64,000 nucleotides of DNA from Mangrovimonas futianensis (GTDB taxonomy: Bacteria; Bacteroidota; Bacteroidia; Flavobacteriales; Flavobacteriaceae): the NCBI RefSeq assembly GCF_021245805.1, contig NZ_JAJJNF010000001.1, forward strand, positions 62,001 to 126,000. Direction: 5' to 3'. Position 1 is the stretch's first letter, and every line of letters starts with the position of its first letter. Below the pieces are notes generated by a model, which searched no databases, was not told the origin of the DNA, and worked only from the letters and a program-made list of their open reading frames with translations. The position numbers were made by a program, and so were the translations under genes. Shown here piece by piece: positions 1 through 9,828 of this stretch.

Positions 1-153
1 CCACTTATATCAGACTCAAAAGTAGAAATAGCGATTGTTAAAAAGGATTCTTTAATCTTCTATGATTACTCCTCTTCCGGAACTACTTTGAACAAAGGGT
101 TTAGGAGAAACTTATTAACTGATTTAAATAAAATTTATTCTAATTTAAATTAA
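1..153 (+). CDS. C-terminal end of an unknown protein (partial)
   Basis: An open frame runs in from the left edge and stops at TAA (151-153), giving the last 50 residues of a protein. The tail is polar with one hydrophobic stretch (VEIAIVKKDSLIFYDY) and ends KIYSNLN. I do not recognise the family and cannot assign a function from so short a piece. It is convergent with mpl. The frame is open from base 1 and its codon use is like its neighbours, so it is probably a real gene end rather than chance. Confidence 0.5.
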   Translation, partial: PLISDSKVEIAIVKKDSLIFYDYSSSGTTLNKGFRRNLLTDLNKIYSNLN

Positions 154-199
154 GCATATTTGATTTTGATTTATAAAACAGGTATTGAAAATTATTTTT

Positions 200-1555
200 T
201 TAATTAATCAACTCGGTTACCTCATCAAAATCCAAACCACCATAATTACCAGAACTCATTAACAACAAGGCACTGTTTTCTAGATTTCTTGAAAACAGAT
301 CGGTTTTAAAATCTTCTGGATTGGTGAAAATGGTCAGGTCTTCCCTGTTAAAAGCCTGTTTGATTTGCTCATGGGTGACCTCATCTAGTTTTTTAATCTC
401 CACGGCATGTGGCGAATAAAATACCACCGCAACATCGGCAGCGTCTAGGGCTCCTTCATATTGTTTTAAAAACTCGGCATTGAGGCTGCTATAGGTATGC
501 AGTTCTAAACAAGCCACCAATTTTCTATCTGGATATTGGTCTTTTACCGCCTTTGTGGTAGCTTCAACTTTGGAAGGAGAATGGGCAAAATCCTTGTATG
601 CCACACTGGTTTTTCCCTCGGCAATTTTCTCTAGTCGTTTACTGGCGCCCTTGAATGTAGAAATAGCTTCATAGAAATCATCTTCATCGATGCCCATGTG
701 CTGACAAATCCATTTGGCTCCGGCCAAGTTGTTTAGATTGTGGGCTCCAAACACTTCAATGGGGAGTTCGCCTTCTGGTGTTTCCAAAAGAGTTTCGCCA
801 TCTTCTACCTTATATTCTGGAGTATGATATGGTAACTTTCTGATGGTATTTTCACTAGCTTCTACCACCCTAACTACTTCGGGATCTTCGGCATTGTAGG
901 TAATGCTTCCCCCCTTGACAATGCTATCTACAAAGATCTGGAACTGCTCCACATAGTTTTCATAGGTAGGAAACACATTGATGTGGTCCCAAGCGATGCC
1001 ACTCAACAAAGCGATGTTGGGTTGGTACAAATGGAATTTTGGACGCCTGTCTATGGGCGAACTTAAATATTCATCGCCTTCTAAAACAATAAAATCATTG
1101 TCGTCGGTTAGTTTTACCATGACATCAAAGCCTTCCAGTTGGGCACCCACCATGTAATCTACTTCCATCTCATGGTAATGCATCACATGGAGAATCATGG
1201 ACGTGATGGTGGTTTTCCCGTGGCTACCTCCAATAACTACACGCGTTTTATCTTTGGACTGTTCGTACAAAAACTCAGGGTAACTGTATATTTTTAAGCC
1301 TAGTTCTTGAGCCTTCAACAATTCTGGATTATCCTCTTTGGCATGCATTCCCAATACGATGGCATCCAACTGGGAGGTGATTTTTTCTGGAAACCAACCA
1401 AAGGCTTCAGGCAACAAGCCCTTAGCCTGTAGACGCGATTTTGATGGTTCAAAAATAGTATCGTCGCTTCCGGTAACTTGATATCCTTTATTGTGTAAGG
1501 CTATGGCCAAATTGTGCATTGCTGCTCCTCCTATGGCTATAAAATGTACGTTCAT
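200..1555 (-). CDS. mpl: UDP-N-acetylmuramate:L-Ala-gamma-D-Glu-meso-DAP ligase
   Basis: This is a Mur-ligase family protein of 451 residues, the usual Mpl length. It would act in the cytosol in murein recycling, joining the recovered tripeptide to UDP-MurNAc using ATP. The N-terminus has the Rossmann start HFIAIGGAAMHNLA typical of MurC/Mpl, the ATP-binding P-loop GSHGKTT lies at residues 110-116, and a downstream LEGDEYLSS segment fits the family's central domain. MurC is the main alternative, but the GGAAMHNLA form instead of GIGGIGMS favours Mpl. The start ATG is preceded by a TAnnTTTG box about 20 bases upstream. Confidence 0.9.
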   Translation of the reverse strand: MNVHFIAIGGAAMHNLAIALHNKGYQVTGSDDTIFEPSKSRLQAKGLLPEAFGWFPEKITSQLDAIVLGMHAKEDNPELLKAQELGLKIYSYPEFLYEQSKDKTRVVIGGSHGKTTITSMILHVMHYHEMEVDYMVGAQLEGFDVMVKLTDDNDFIVLEGDEYLSSPIDRRPKFHLYQPNIALLSGIAWDHINVFPTYENYVEQFQIFVDSIVKGGSITYNAEDPEVVRVVEASENTIRKLPYHTPEYKVEDGETLLETPEGELPIEVFGAHNLNNLAGAKWICQHMGIDEDDFYEAISTFKGASKRLEKIAEGKTSVAYKDFAHSPSKVEATTKAVKDQYPDRKLVACLELHTYSSLNAEFLKQYEGALDAADVAVVFYSPHAVEIKKLDEVTHEQIKQAFNREDLTIFTNPEDFKTDLFSRNLENSALLLMSSGNYGGLDFDEVTELIN

Positions 1556-1575
1556 ATGGGTGTAGAATTGTGAAT

Positions 1576-1583
1576 CAAAGATA
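1576..1583 (-). promoter_or_regulatory. Candidate -7 promoter box for mpl
   Basis: Read on the minus strand this is TATCTTTG, an exact match to the Bacteroidota -7 consensus TAnnTTTG, 20 bases before the mpl ATG. No convincing -33 TTG was found at the usual distance. Confidence 0.5.
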
Positions 1584-1632
1584 GGGGATTTGTATTATTT
1601 GATAAAGCTTACCGCCTCATTTTATTAGGCTC

Positions 1633-2361
1633 TTACTCTCCAGATAATTCTTGTAGCTTGTTTCTTAAATCGTCATCCTGTATAGCCTCTACCCCCTGTT
1701 TAAGAACTTGTTTGGCCTTTTCCTTTTGGTTGGTTTCCATATATAATTGAGCCAACTCCAAATAGCAGGTTTTAGAGCCTCCTATTTCTAAAGCCCTTTT
1801 TAAATGGGTTTCGGCCTGGTTATAATCTTCATTTTCCTTAAAAATAAAACCCTTGGCTAGATGTCCATCTACTGGGGAAAGGGTCTCAAGTTGATTGGCA
1901 AATTCTAAGGACTTGTCTGTAGAACCTCCTAAAATGGCAGGCAATTCCATATAAAACTTCACAAGAGCCCACCTTACATCAATATGCCTAGGATCTAATT
2001 CGGCAGCCTTTAATAAGGAAGCTTTCACATCTGATATTAAACCGATACCTGCCAGTTTATTGGATGCCGCTTTCATTCCTAAGGCACCGCCATACTTGTA
2101 TTGGTAGTTGGCATTATCGGGATGTTTGGATTTCAATATGTCATATTGCTCAACGGCTTCATCCCACATTTCTTGATGGGAATAAATATCTCCCAAAAGT
2201 TCTACGGTCTCCAAATCATTTGGGTTGGCCTCCAATTTCATTTCCATATAACTTTCTACATCTGCAAACTGGTTGTTCATCAAGATGCTCTTAACCTCAT
2301 CATCCAAGGTTTGGGATAAGAGGCCTATGGGAAATATAAATATGATACCTAGTCGCCACAT
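1633..2361 (-). CDS. Exported TPR-repeat protein
   Basis: A 242-residue protein with a hydrophobic N-terminus ending near LLSQ, consistent with a signal peptide (exported, probably periplasmic). The rest is helical with tetratricopeptide-type repeats: units around NDLETVELLGDIYSHQEMWDEAVEQY, HPDNANYQYKYGGALG and NYNQAETHLKRALEIGG-like segments show the A/G/Y spacing of TPRs. Such proteins serve as interaction scaffolds; the partner is not evident. It is divergent from the alpha-2-macroglobulin-like gene. A TAnnTTTG box ends only four bases before the ATG, which suggests a very short 5' leader or a slightly downstream true start. Confidence 0.75.
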   Translation of the reverse strand: MWRLGIIFIFPIGLLSQTLDDEVKSILMNNQFADVESYMEMKLEANPNDLETVELLGDIYSHQEMWDEAVEQYDILKSKHPDNANYQYKYGGALGMKAASNKLAGIGLISDVKASLLKAAELDPRHIDVRWALVKFYMELPAILGGSTDKSLEFANQLETLSPVDGHLAKGFIFKENEDYNQAETHLKRALEIGGSKTCYLELAQLYMETNQKEKAKQVLKQGVEAIQDDDLRNKLQELSGE

Positions 2362-2365
2362 ATTC

Positions 2366-2373
2366 CAAAGGTA
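2366..2373 (-). promoter_or_regulatory. Candidate -7 promoter box for the TPR protein gene
   Basis: On the minus strand it reads TACCTTTG (exact TAnnTTTG), four bases from the start codon at 2361. If used, the mRNA would begin almost at the ATG. Confidence 0.45.
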
Positions 2374-2486
2374 ATTTTTCTTTTTGACTTGGTAAATACC
2401 TACTTTAACTCAACAGAACACGTAGTTGCCTCAATATCTATTTTTTGGTACAACTTTTGAACTGTATTTTGTAGAAAATATATTAC

Positions 2487-5400
2487 ATGAAACCACTTGC
2501 CATCACCTTCTTAATAAGTCTTATGACCCTAACAGGTTTTTCCCAAACCGATCCCTATCCTAAACTTTGGAAACAGGTAGAAAGCTATGAGCTTGACAAT
2601 TTGCCCAAATCTGCCCTAGAAGTTGTTAATGATATTGCCACTTTAGCGAAAAAGGAAGGTAACAAGCCGCAGGAAATCAAGACCCTTATTTACAAAAGCA
2701 AGTTTGCCTTGATTCTGGAAGAAGACGCTCAATTAAAAGTGATTCAAGATTTCAAAACCGAAATACACCAAGCAGAAGCCCCTACCAAAAATCTGTTGGA
2801 AAATATGCTAGCCACGATGTATTGGCAATACTTTCAGCAAAACCGCTGGAAGATATACAACCGCACTGAAACTACACAGAAAGTAGATTCGGTGGATTTC
2901 AGAACGTGGGATTTGAACACGCTTTTTAAAGAAATACAAAAGCACTATCAAGCCTCTTTGGAACCCGCAGATGTTCTAAAAGAAACACCTATTGAAACCT
3001 TTAAGTTATTACTTACCGAACAAAAGGATTCTAAGATTTATAGACCAACCCTTTACGATTTGTTGGCACACAATGCTTTGGAATTTTATAAGACCGATGA
3101 GAGTAGCATCACCAAACCAACTGAAGCTTTTGAGATTGACAACGACCGATTTTTATGTCCTGCTGATAAATTTTCAAGCTTAAACATCACTTCGACTGAC
3201 TCTACTTCGCTACCATTGCAAGCCTTGAAGTTGTATCAGGATTTGATTCAATTTCATCAAACCGACACCCAAGCGGATGCCCTAGTAGATGTTGATATTG
3301 AGCGTCTCAACTTTGTAGAAAGCTATGCCAGTTTCCCCGACAAACAGGACATCCTGATTCGTACTTTAAAGGAAAGTCAAGACACTTATTCTGGTCAAGC
3401 GGTGAGTACCCTTTATGGTTTTGAGGAGGCTCAGCAATATTATTATCAAGGACAAGGTTACCAACCTCGTACCCAAGAAGAGAACCGTTGGAAAGTCAAA
3501 AAAGCTTATGACTTGTGTGAGCAACTTATTAAAAATTTCCCTGAAAGTATAGGCGCTGAAAAATGTGAGGTGCTTCAAAGTTATATCTCCAGAGAAAGTT
3601 TAAACTTAATGACCGAAAGCCATCTTCCCATTCAACAGCACAGTAAAGTTCTGGTAACTTATAAAAACATCCAAGCTTTAGAATTTAAGGTGTTTAAACT
3701 TACCGAAAAACAATACAAGACCTACCAAGAAAACCATAGGGAAGACTTGCAATGGGAATTCATTAAAAAGTTGACCGCTAGCCATGTTTGGGAAACCACC
3801 CTAAAAGACGAAGGTGATTACCAGTCTCATAATACAGAAGTATTGGTGCCTCCATTGGACAACGGCAGGTACCTTATGGTAGCTCTCGTGAATAATGAAG
3901 CAAACACCTTTGCTGCCCAAACTTTTCAAGTGACCAACTTGGCCATTACTGAAACTTCTGATGAGTTGAATCAATACTATCAAGTCATTAATCGAATCAA
4001 TGGCGCACCTATTGCTAAGGCCAAAGTGGTATTAAGCTATCAGAAGAACTACAATGGCTCTTATATTACCAAATCGTTTACTTCGGACTCAAAAGGAATA
4101 ATCCAAATTCAAAAACCCAATGAGTATTGGAGAAACATAACTATGGAAGTGACCTATGGAAACGACCGAGCCCACTTTGGGAATCATTATATCAGTCAAC
4201 ACTACAATCGTTCTGAAACCGATGTGGATTATAAAGGTTTTGTGTTTACAGATAGGAGTATTTACCGTCCTGGTCAAACGGTTTATTTTAAGGCCATTGC
4301 CATGAAAACAGTCCAAGGAAAGTCTGAAGTCATTCCCAATCAATTGTTTTATGTGGATGTGTATGATGTGAACGATGATGAAGTTGCTGAATTGGAATTA
4401 AAAAGTAATGAATATGGTTCTGTTGCTGGGGAGTTTATATTACCTAGCTCCGGTCTAAACGGACAATACAACATCAATTTTCATGGAGATGGTAATGATT
4501 TGGATGTTGAATATTACTTTTCGGTTGAAGAATACAAACGTCCCAAGTTTGAAACCAAATTTACGCCTATCACTGATACCTTTCGCGTAAATGATTCAGT
4601 TACTGTCCATGGAACTGCCCTTGCCTTTGCCGGTAGCAACATTACCGATGCCAAGGTGACCTATCGGGTGGTGCGCCAAGTGCAATACCCTATTTGGTAC
4701 CGATGGAATCCTCGTGCCTATTACAGTGAACCTCAAGAAATCGCTCATGGAGAAACTACCACTAATGCTCAAGGTGAGTTTGAAGTGGTATTTAAGGCGC
4801 TTCCGGACACTGCAGTGAGCAAGGAAGATCAACCCACCTTTCAATATGAGGTTACAGCAGATGTAACAGACATCAATGGAGAAACACGTTCGGCTACCGC
4901 TACGGTAAATGTGGGTTATCATGCCTTGACAGCTAGTATCCAAGCTCCGAACAAATGGGATAAAACCTACAAAAAAGAGTCATTGACTCTTATCACCAAC
5001 AACTTAAATGGGGCATTTGTTCCTACTGAAGGGTCTTTAAAAATTTATAAACTACAGGCTCCTGAGCACGTTTTGAGAGATCGTCCTTGGTCAGCTCCCG
5101 ATTGTCCTTTGATGACCCAAGCCGAATTTAAAACACATTTTCCCCATGAAGCCTACCAAGATGAAAACGATGTTAATACTTGGGAACTTGGGACTTTGGT
5201 CAAAGACATGGCTGTCAACACAAAGGATTCTAAAGAGGTGATTTTGGGGAACATGAAATCCTGGGAATCTGGTTTGTATAAAATCATTTTTGAAACCAAG
5301 GACCGCTTTGATCAAGTGGTTAAAGCTGAGCAGCAAATCACGGTGTTTAGCCCCAAAGACAAAACGCTGGCAGACCACCAACTATTCCAATTCCATACAG

Positions 5401-8400
5401 ATAAGGATCGCTATCAAGTGGGTGAACATGCCGTCATTTCGGTAGGATCTGCTGCTGAGAACATCACTGTGACCATAGATATTGAGAAGAACCACCAAAT
5501 TGTAGAGACCAAACTCTTGACATTGAATAACGACATGGTTTCATTCGAAATCCCCATCACCGAAAAAGATTTGGGTGGTTTTGCCATCCATTACAGTTTT
5601 GCCTTTGCCAACGGTTTTGAAAACGGTAGCCAAACCATTCAAGTCCCTTATCCAAGTAGCGATTTACAGATTGAGACTAAGACCTTTAGAGATAAGCTGC
5701 AACCGGGAAGTGAAGAAACTTGGAGTTTTATTATTAAAGGACCAAAAGGGGAAAAAGTTAGCGCCGAGTTGTTAGCCAGCATGTATGATGCGTCTTTAGA
5801 TCAATTTAAAACCCATGATTGGCGTTTTGATCCTTTGTATCAACTTATTTACTCCAGTCGAGGCCATAGAAGTTCTGGACAAAGTTTTGGCAGTAGTAAT
5901 TTTCGGGTTTTTAATGATACACGTCAGCCATTAAGTTACCCTCATCAAAGTTATGATGGTTTGAATTGGTTTGGGTTCCACTTAAAAAACAAGTGGTTTA
6001 ATAAACAATATCTCAATGAGATCAGAATAAGGGACATAAAAAGCAAATATGATTCTAGTATAAGTAAAGGATTTATTTCTGGAACAGTCACGGATGAATA
6101 CGGATCACCATTACCAGGAGTAAATGTGGTCATTAAGGGCACTAATAATGGAACCCAAACGGATTTTGATGGCAACTTCTTAATTCAAGCAGATAATAAT
6201 GACCAACTTATTTTCAGTTTTGTTGGATACACTAATTTAAATTACCAGGTAAAAACAGATAATGCTCTAGTTATATCCTTGACTCCTGACAGTAACAATT
6301 TGGATGAAGTAGTTGTTACAGCTTTAGGATTTAAGAGAAAAAAAGATGAAATTACTACGGCTAATCAGATTGTTAAAGCTGAAGAATTAACGCAACCCCA
6401 AAACTCTGATGTCGTTCAAGGTCTTTCCGGTAAGGTATCTGGACTCCAAATAAATACAAATGGTGGTGGCTCCAGAATAGTTTTGCGCGGAAACCGATCA
6501 GAAACAGGAGATAAACAAGCCCTCTTGGTTCTCGATGGAAAGATTGTTTCTATAGAAGAATTGGAAAGTATGGACCCAAGTCTTATTGCAAATGTAAATA
6601 TCCTAAAAGGTGCCAATGGCACAGCTCTTTATGGATCGCAAGGAGCCAATGGGGTTTTTATAATTACCACAAAAAAAGCCATCTTACAAAATGTAACAGC
6701 TAGAAAAAACCTTCAAGAAACGGCCTTTTTCTTTCCGCAGTTGCAAACCGATAAAGACGGGAACCTGAGCTTTAGTTTTACGACGCCAGAAGCCTTGACC
6801 CAATGGAAACTGCAACTGTTGGCGCACACCAAAACACTGGAAAGTCAAGTCACCCAATTAAACACCATGACCCAAAAAGAATTAATGGTGTTGCCAAACG
6901 TGCCACGGTTTTTAAGACAAGGTGATGCCATTTCCATCAGCACCAAAATTTCCAATCTTTCAGACAACGCTTTAAGCGGTAATGCCATGTTGCAACTGCA
7001 AGATGCTAGCACGGGTAAGGATATTACAAATGAGTTACTATTCCTTGGACAAGCTCAGGATGACAATCAAGGGATACTACCTTTCTCTGTTGAAAAACAA
7101 GGGAACACCCAAGTCTCTTGGAACCTTCATATTCCTGATCATGTAGATGCACTTCAATATAAAATTGTGGCACAAGCTGGGGAGTTTAGCGATGGCGAGC
7201 AAAATGCTCTACCTGTGCTTTCCAATAGAATGTTGGTTACCGAAACCCTACCCATGTGGATTAAAAGCAACGAGACCAGAACGTTTACGATGGATAAACT
7301 AAAAACCAACACCTCAACCACTTTAAAACACCACAAACTCACTTTGGAAATCACTTCCAATCCGGCGTGGTATGCGGTACAAGCGTTACCGTATTTGATG
7401 GAATATCCGTATGAATGTAATGAACAAACCTTTAGTAGGTATTATGCCAATGCCTTGGCAAGTCACATTGCTAACAGTAATCCTAGAATTAAAGAAGTGT
7501 TTGACCAATGGCGCAACTCCGATGCTCTAATAAGCAATTTGGAGAAAAACGAGGAATTGAAAAGTCTGTTGATACAAGAAACCCCATGGCTGCGTGATGC
7601 TCAAAGCGAAACCGAACAAAAGAAACGTATCGCTTTGTTATTTGACATGAACAAAATGACCAATGAGCTGCAAAACAGCTTGAAAAAACTGGAGCAAAAC
7701 CAAATGGGTTCTGGAGCTTGGGCTTGGTTCAACGGTGGGAAACCTAACCGTTTCATCACGCAACATATTATTACTGGGTTTGGGCATTTAAGACAATTGG
7801 GAGTCACTACAAACAAACTTGGACAAGCTCAGGGTGACACCGAAATGATAAGAAAAGCTCTGAATTATCTAGATCAAGAATTTGTTCAGGAATACAAGGA
7901 TTTGACCAAATACCGTAAAGATGTGGATCTATCAAAAGACCATTTAAGTTACAGTCAGATTCAATATTTATACATGCGTAGTTTCTATCTTGAGGTTGAA
8001 CTTTCAAAGGAAGTGGCCACCATCAAGAGCTACTACATGAATCAGATCAAGGACTATTGGACTTCCAAATCCTTATATGCCAAAGGAATGATGGCTATGG
8101 TTGCCTTTAGAAATCAAGATTCAGTAACGGCTAACAAGATCCTGAAATCCTTAAAAGAAACCAGTATCACCAATGACGAATTGGGTATGTACTGGAAGGA
8201 CAATGTGGCTTCTTGGTATTGGTATCAAGTACCTATTGAGACGCAAGCCTTAATGATTGAAGCATTTTCTGAAATTGAAAACGACACTGAAACGGTAGAC
8301 AATCTAAAAATCTGGTTATTGAAAAACAAGCAAACCAATCAATGGAAAACTACCAAAGCCACTACCGAAGCGGTGTATGCTTTGTTGCTTCAAGGTAGCG

Positions 8401-9062
8401 ATTGGTTGAGCGTCACCGATGCTGTGGAGGTTCTGGTTGGTAATCAAAAAATTGAGCCTTCTAAATTAGAAAACGTCAAGGTGGAAGCTGGTACTGGGTA
8501 CTACAAAACATCTTGGAGTGCTTCAGAGATTCAACCTGAGTTAGCTGATGTCACATTATCCAAAAAAGGAAACGGAATTGCATGGGGTAGTTTATACTGG
8601 CAATATTTTGAAGACTTGGATGCGATTACCTCTGCGGAATCGCCACTTTCTTTAAAAAAGAAATTGTTCTTAAAAACAAATACCCATACAGGTGAAAAGA
8701 TTTCAGAAATCACAAAAGACACCTCCTTAAAAGTAGGTGATTTAGTGAGAATTCGTATTGAATTAAAGAGTGACAGAGATATGGAGTTTATACACATGAA
8801 AGACATGCGCGCTGCAGGCTTGGAACCTATCAACGTACTTTCTGCCTACAAGTATCAAGACGGCTTGGGGTATTATGAAAGCACCAAAGATGCCTCTACC
8901 AATTTCTTTTTTGATTATTTACCCAAAGGTGTTTATGTTTTTGAATATGATTTAAGAGTCAATAATGCTGGAGAAATGAGCAATGGTATTACTAACATAC
9001 AAAGTATGTATGCCCCAGAGTTTAGTAGTCATAGTGAAGGACAACGCATTCACATAAAATAG
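2487..9062 (+). CDS. Alpha-2-macroglobulin-like protein with inserted CarboxypepD_reg and TonB-plug domains
   Basis: A 2191-residue exported protein with a signal peptide (about residues 1-19, ending GFSQ). The MG2 region lies near residues 585-670 (FTDRSIYRPGQTVYFKA), the A2M domain begins near 1406 (NLQETAFFFPQL), and the thioester motif Cys-Asn-Glu-Gln is at 1644-1647 in the thioester-containing helical domain. Family knowledge: A2M proteins trap or sense proteases, the thioester reacting after cleavage of a bait region. Odd feature: between MG6 and the A2M domain (about 1197-1400) sit a carboxypeptidase-regulatory-like domain (SGTVTDEYGSPLPGV) and a TonB-receptor plug (DEVVVTALG through GSQGANGVFIITTKK), with no beta-barrel. 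Unlike E. coli YfaS there is no adjacent pbpC. Start is the ATG before the signal peptide. Real target unknown. Confidence 0.9.
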   Translation: MKPLAITFLISLMTLTGFSQTDPYPKLWKQVESYELDNLPKSALEVVNDIATLAKKEGNKPQEIKTLIYKSKFALILEEDAQLKVIQDFKTEIHQAEAPTKNLLENMLATMYWQYFQQNRWKIYNRTETTQKVDSVDFRTWDLNTLFKEIQKHYQASLEPADVLKETPIETFKLLLTEQKDSKIYRPTLYDLLAHNALEFYKTDESSITKPTEAFEIDNDRFLCPADKFSSLNITSTDSTSLPLQALKLYQDLIQFHQTDTQADALVDVDIERLNFVESYASFPDKQDILIRTLKESQDTYSGQAVSTLYGFEEAQQYYYQGQGYQPRTQEENRWKVKKAYDLCEQLIKNFPESIGAEKCEVLQSYISRESLNLMTESHLPIQQHSKVLVTYKNIQALEFKVFKLTEKQYKTYQENHREDLQWEFIKKLTASHVWETTLKDEGDYQSHNTEVLVPPLDNGRYLMVALVNNEANTFAAQTFQVTNLAITETSDELNQYYQVINRINGAPIAKAKVVLSYQKNYNGSYITKSFTSDSKGIIQIQKPNEYWRNITMEVTYGNDRAHFGNHYISQHYNRSETDVDYKGFVFTDRSIYRPGQTVYFKAIAMKTVQGKSEVIPNQLFYVDVYDVNDDEVAELELKSNEYGSVAGEFILPSSGLNGQYNINFHGDGNDLDVEYYFSVEEYKRPKFETKFTPITDTFRVNDSVTVHGTALAFAGSNITDAKVTYRVVRQVQYPIWYRWNPRAYYSEPQEIAHGETTTNAQGEFEVVFKALPDTAVSKEDQPTFQYEVTADVTDINGETRSATATVNVGYHALTASIQAPNKWDKTYKKESLTLITNNLNGAFVPTEGSLKIYKLQAPEHVLRDRPWSAPDCPLMTQAEFKTHFPHEAYQDENDVNTWELGTLVKDMAVNTKDSKEVILGNMKSWESGLYKIIFETKDRFDQVVKAEQQITVFSPKDKTLADHQLFQFHTDKDRYQVGEHAVISVGSAAENITVTIDIEKNHQIVETKLLTLNNDMVSFEIPITEKDLGGFAIHYSFAFANGFENGSQTIQVPYPSSDLQIETKTFRDKLQPGSEETWSFIIKGPKGEKVSAELLASMYDASLDQFKTHDWRFDPLYQLIYSSRGHRSSGQSFGSSNFRVFNDTRQPLSYPHQSYDGLNWFGFHLKNKWFNKQYLNEIRIRDIKSKYDSSISKGFISGTVTDEYGSPLPGVNVVIKGTNNGTQTDFDGNFLIQADNNDQLIFSFVGYTNLNYQVKTDNALVISLTPDSNNLDEVVVTALGFKRKKDEITTANQIVKAEELTQPQNSDVVQGLSGKVSGLQINTNGGGSRIVLRGNRSETGDKQALLVLDGKIVSIEELESMDPSLIANVNILKGANGTALYGSQGANGVFIITTKKAILQNVTARKNLQETAFFFPQLQTDKDGNLSFSFTTPEALTQWKLQLLAHTKTLESQVTQLNTMTQKELMVLPNVPRFLRQGDAISISTKISNLSDNALSGNAMLQLQDASTGKDITNELLFLGQAQDDNQGILPFSVEKQGNTQVSWNLHIPDHVDALQYKIVAQAGEFSDGEQNALPVLSNRMLVTETLPMWIKSNETRTFTMDKLKTNTSTTLKHHKLTLEITSNPAWYAVQALPYLMEYPYECNEQTFSRYYANALASHIANSNPRIKEVFDQWRNSDALISNLEKNEELKSLLIQETPWLRDAQSETEQKKRIALLFDMNKMTNELQNSLKKLEQNQMGSGAWAWFNGGKPNRFITQHIITGFGHLRQLGVTTNKLGQAQGDTEMIRKALNYLDQEFVQEYKDLTKYRKDVDLSKDHLSYSQIQYLYMRSFYLEVELSKEVATIKSYYMNQIKDYWTSKSLYAKGMMAMVAFRNQDSVTANKILKSLKETSITNDELGMYWKDNVASWYWYQVPIETQALMIEAFSEIENDTETVDNLKIWLLKNKQTNQWKTTKATTEAVYALLLQGSDWLSVTDAVEVLVGNQKIEPSKLENVKVEAGTGYYKTSWSASEIQPELADVTLSKKGNGIAWGSLYWQYFEDLDAITSAESPLSLKKKLFLKTNTHTGEKISEITKDTSLKVGDLVRIRIELKSDRDMEFIHMKDMRAAGLEPINVLSAYKYQDGLGYYESTKDASTNFFFDYLPKGVYVFEYDLRVNNAGEMSNGITNIQSMYAPEFSSHSEGQRIHIK

Positions 9063-9070
9063 AAACAAAA

Positions 9071-9090
9071 AATCCCGCAATTGCGGGATT
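9071..9090. terminator. Bidirectional terminator between convergent genes
   Basis: A perfect 20-base palindrome with arms AATCCCGCAA / TTGCGGGATT, flanked by A-rich sequence on the left and T-rich on the right. It lies between the stop codons of the A2M-like gene and the convergent SDR gene. Confidence 0.8.
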
Positions 9091-9095
9091 TTAAT

Positions 9096-9812
9096 TTATT
9101 TGGATGGTGGCATACTTGGCCTGACCTCAATTTTACTTGGTAACGTTCGGGGATTCATTTTAATTAAATCGACCACCAACTCACCGATGTCTTCTATCTG
9201 GATTTTCCAGGAATCACTGTCATTTGGTTCATGACCATTGAAATAAGTCGATACTGACCCCGGCATAATGGTACTCACCTTGATTCCATATTTTCTCAAA
9301 TCTAACATAGCTGCTTGAGTAAACCCAGTAACACCAAATTTACTAGCATTATAAGCCGATCCGCTAGCGAAGAAATTAGTCCCAGCCAAACTGGAAATAG
9401 TGATGTAATAACCTTCAGTATTTTTTAGAGCATCCACACTTGCCTTTAATGTATAAAAAGCACCTGTCAAGTTGGTATCGATTGTTTCCTGCCATTGCTC
9501 TAGTGTCAAATCTTCGATGGGAGCAAAATGTCCCAATCCGGCATTGGCGATGACAATGTCTAGGTGTCCAAATTCATTCACCACATCCTTGACCGCCTCT
9601 TGTATGGAATTAAAATCAGTCACATCTCCTTTTAATCCTACTGCTTTGGCCTTAGTTGTTTTATGGGCATTTAATCTTCCAGCAGCATCATGAGCCGCAG
9701 CGCTGCTTCTACTGGTCACTGCTACATGTACTCCTTGTTCTAAGAGTGCCTGTGCAATTCCAAATCCGATGCCTTTTGAGCCACCTGTGATTAAAGCTAC
9801 TTTATTTTCCAT
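9096..9812 (-). CDS. SDR-family NAD(P)-dependent oxidoreductase
   Basis: A 238-residue classical short-chain dehydrogenase. The nucleotide-binding motif TGGSKGIGFGIA is near residues 9-20, the NAG motif (IANAGLG) follows, and the catalytic Ser and YNASK Tyr/Lys are present (ISSLAGTN, then YNASKFG). It is therefore likely active, reducing a carbonyl with NAD(P)H in the cytosol. The length is typical of 3-ketoacyl-ACP reductase-like members, but the substrate cannot be read from sequence. It lies 16 bases downstream of the DinB-like gene and is probably co-transcribed with it. Confidence 0.85.
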   Translation of the reverse strand: MENKVALITGGSKGIGFGIAQALLEQGVHVAVTSRSSAAAHDAAGRLNAHKTTKAKAVGLKGDVTDFNSIQEAVKDVVNEFGHLDIVIANAGLGHFAPIEDLTLEQWQETIDTNLTGAFYTLKASVDALKNTEGYYITISSLAGTNFFASGSAYNASKFGVTGFTQAAMLDLRKYGIKVSTIMPGSVSTYFNGHEPNDSDSWKIQIEDIGELVVDLIKMNPRTLPSKIEVRPSMPPSK

Positions 9813-9828
9813 TTTTTTGATATTTAAA

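Noticed and set aside
6416..6622. Possible gene break or misassembly in the A2M-like gene at the TonB-plug insertion
   Set aside because: The frame is continuous through both borders and A2M sequence continues correctly on each side, so an inserted domain is the simpler reading.
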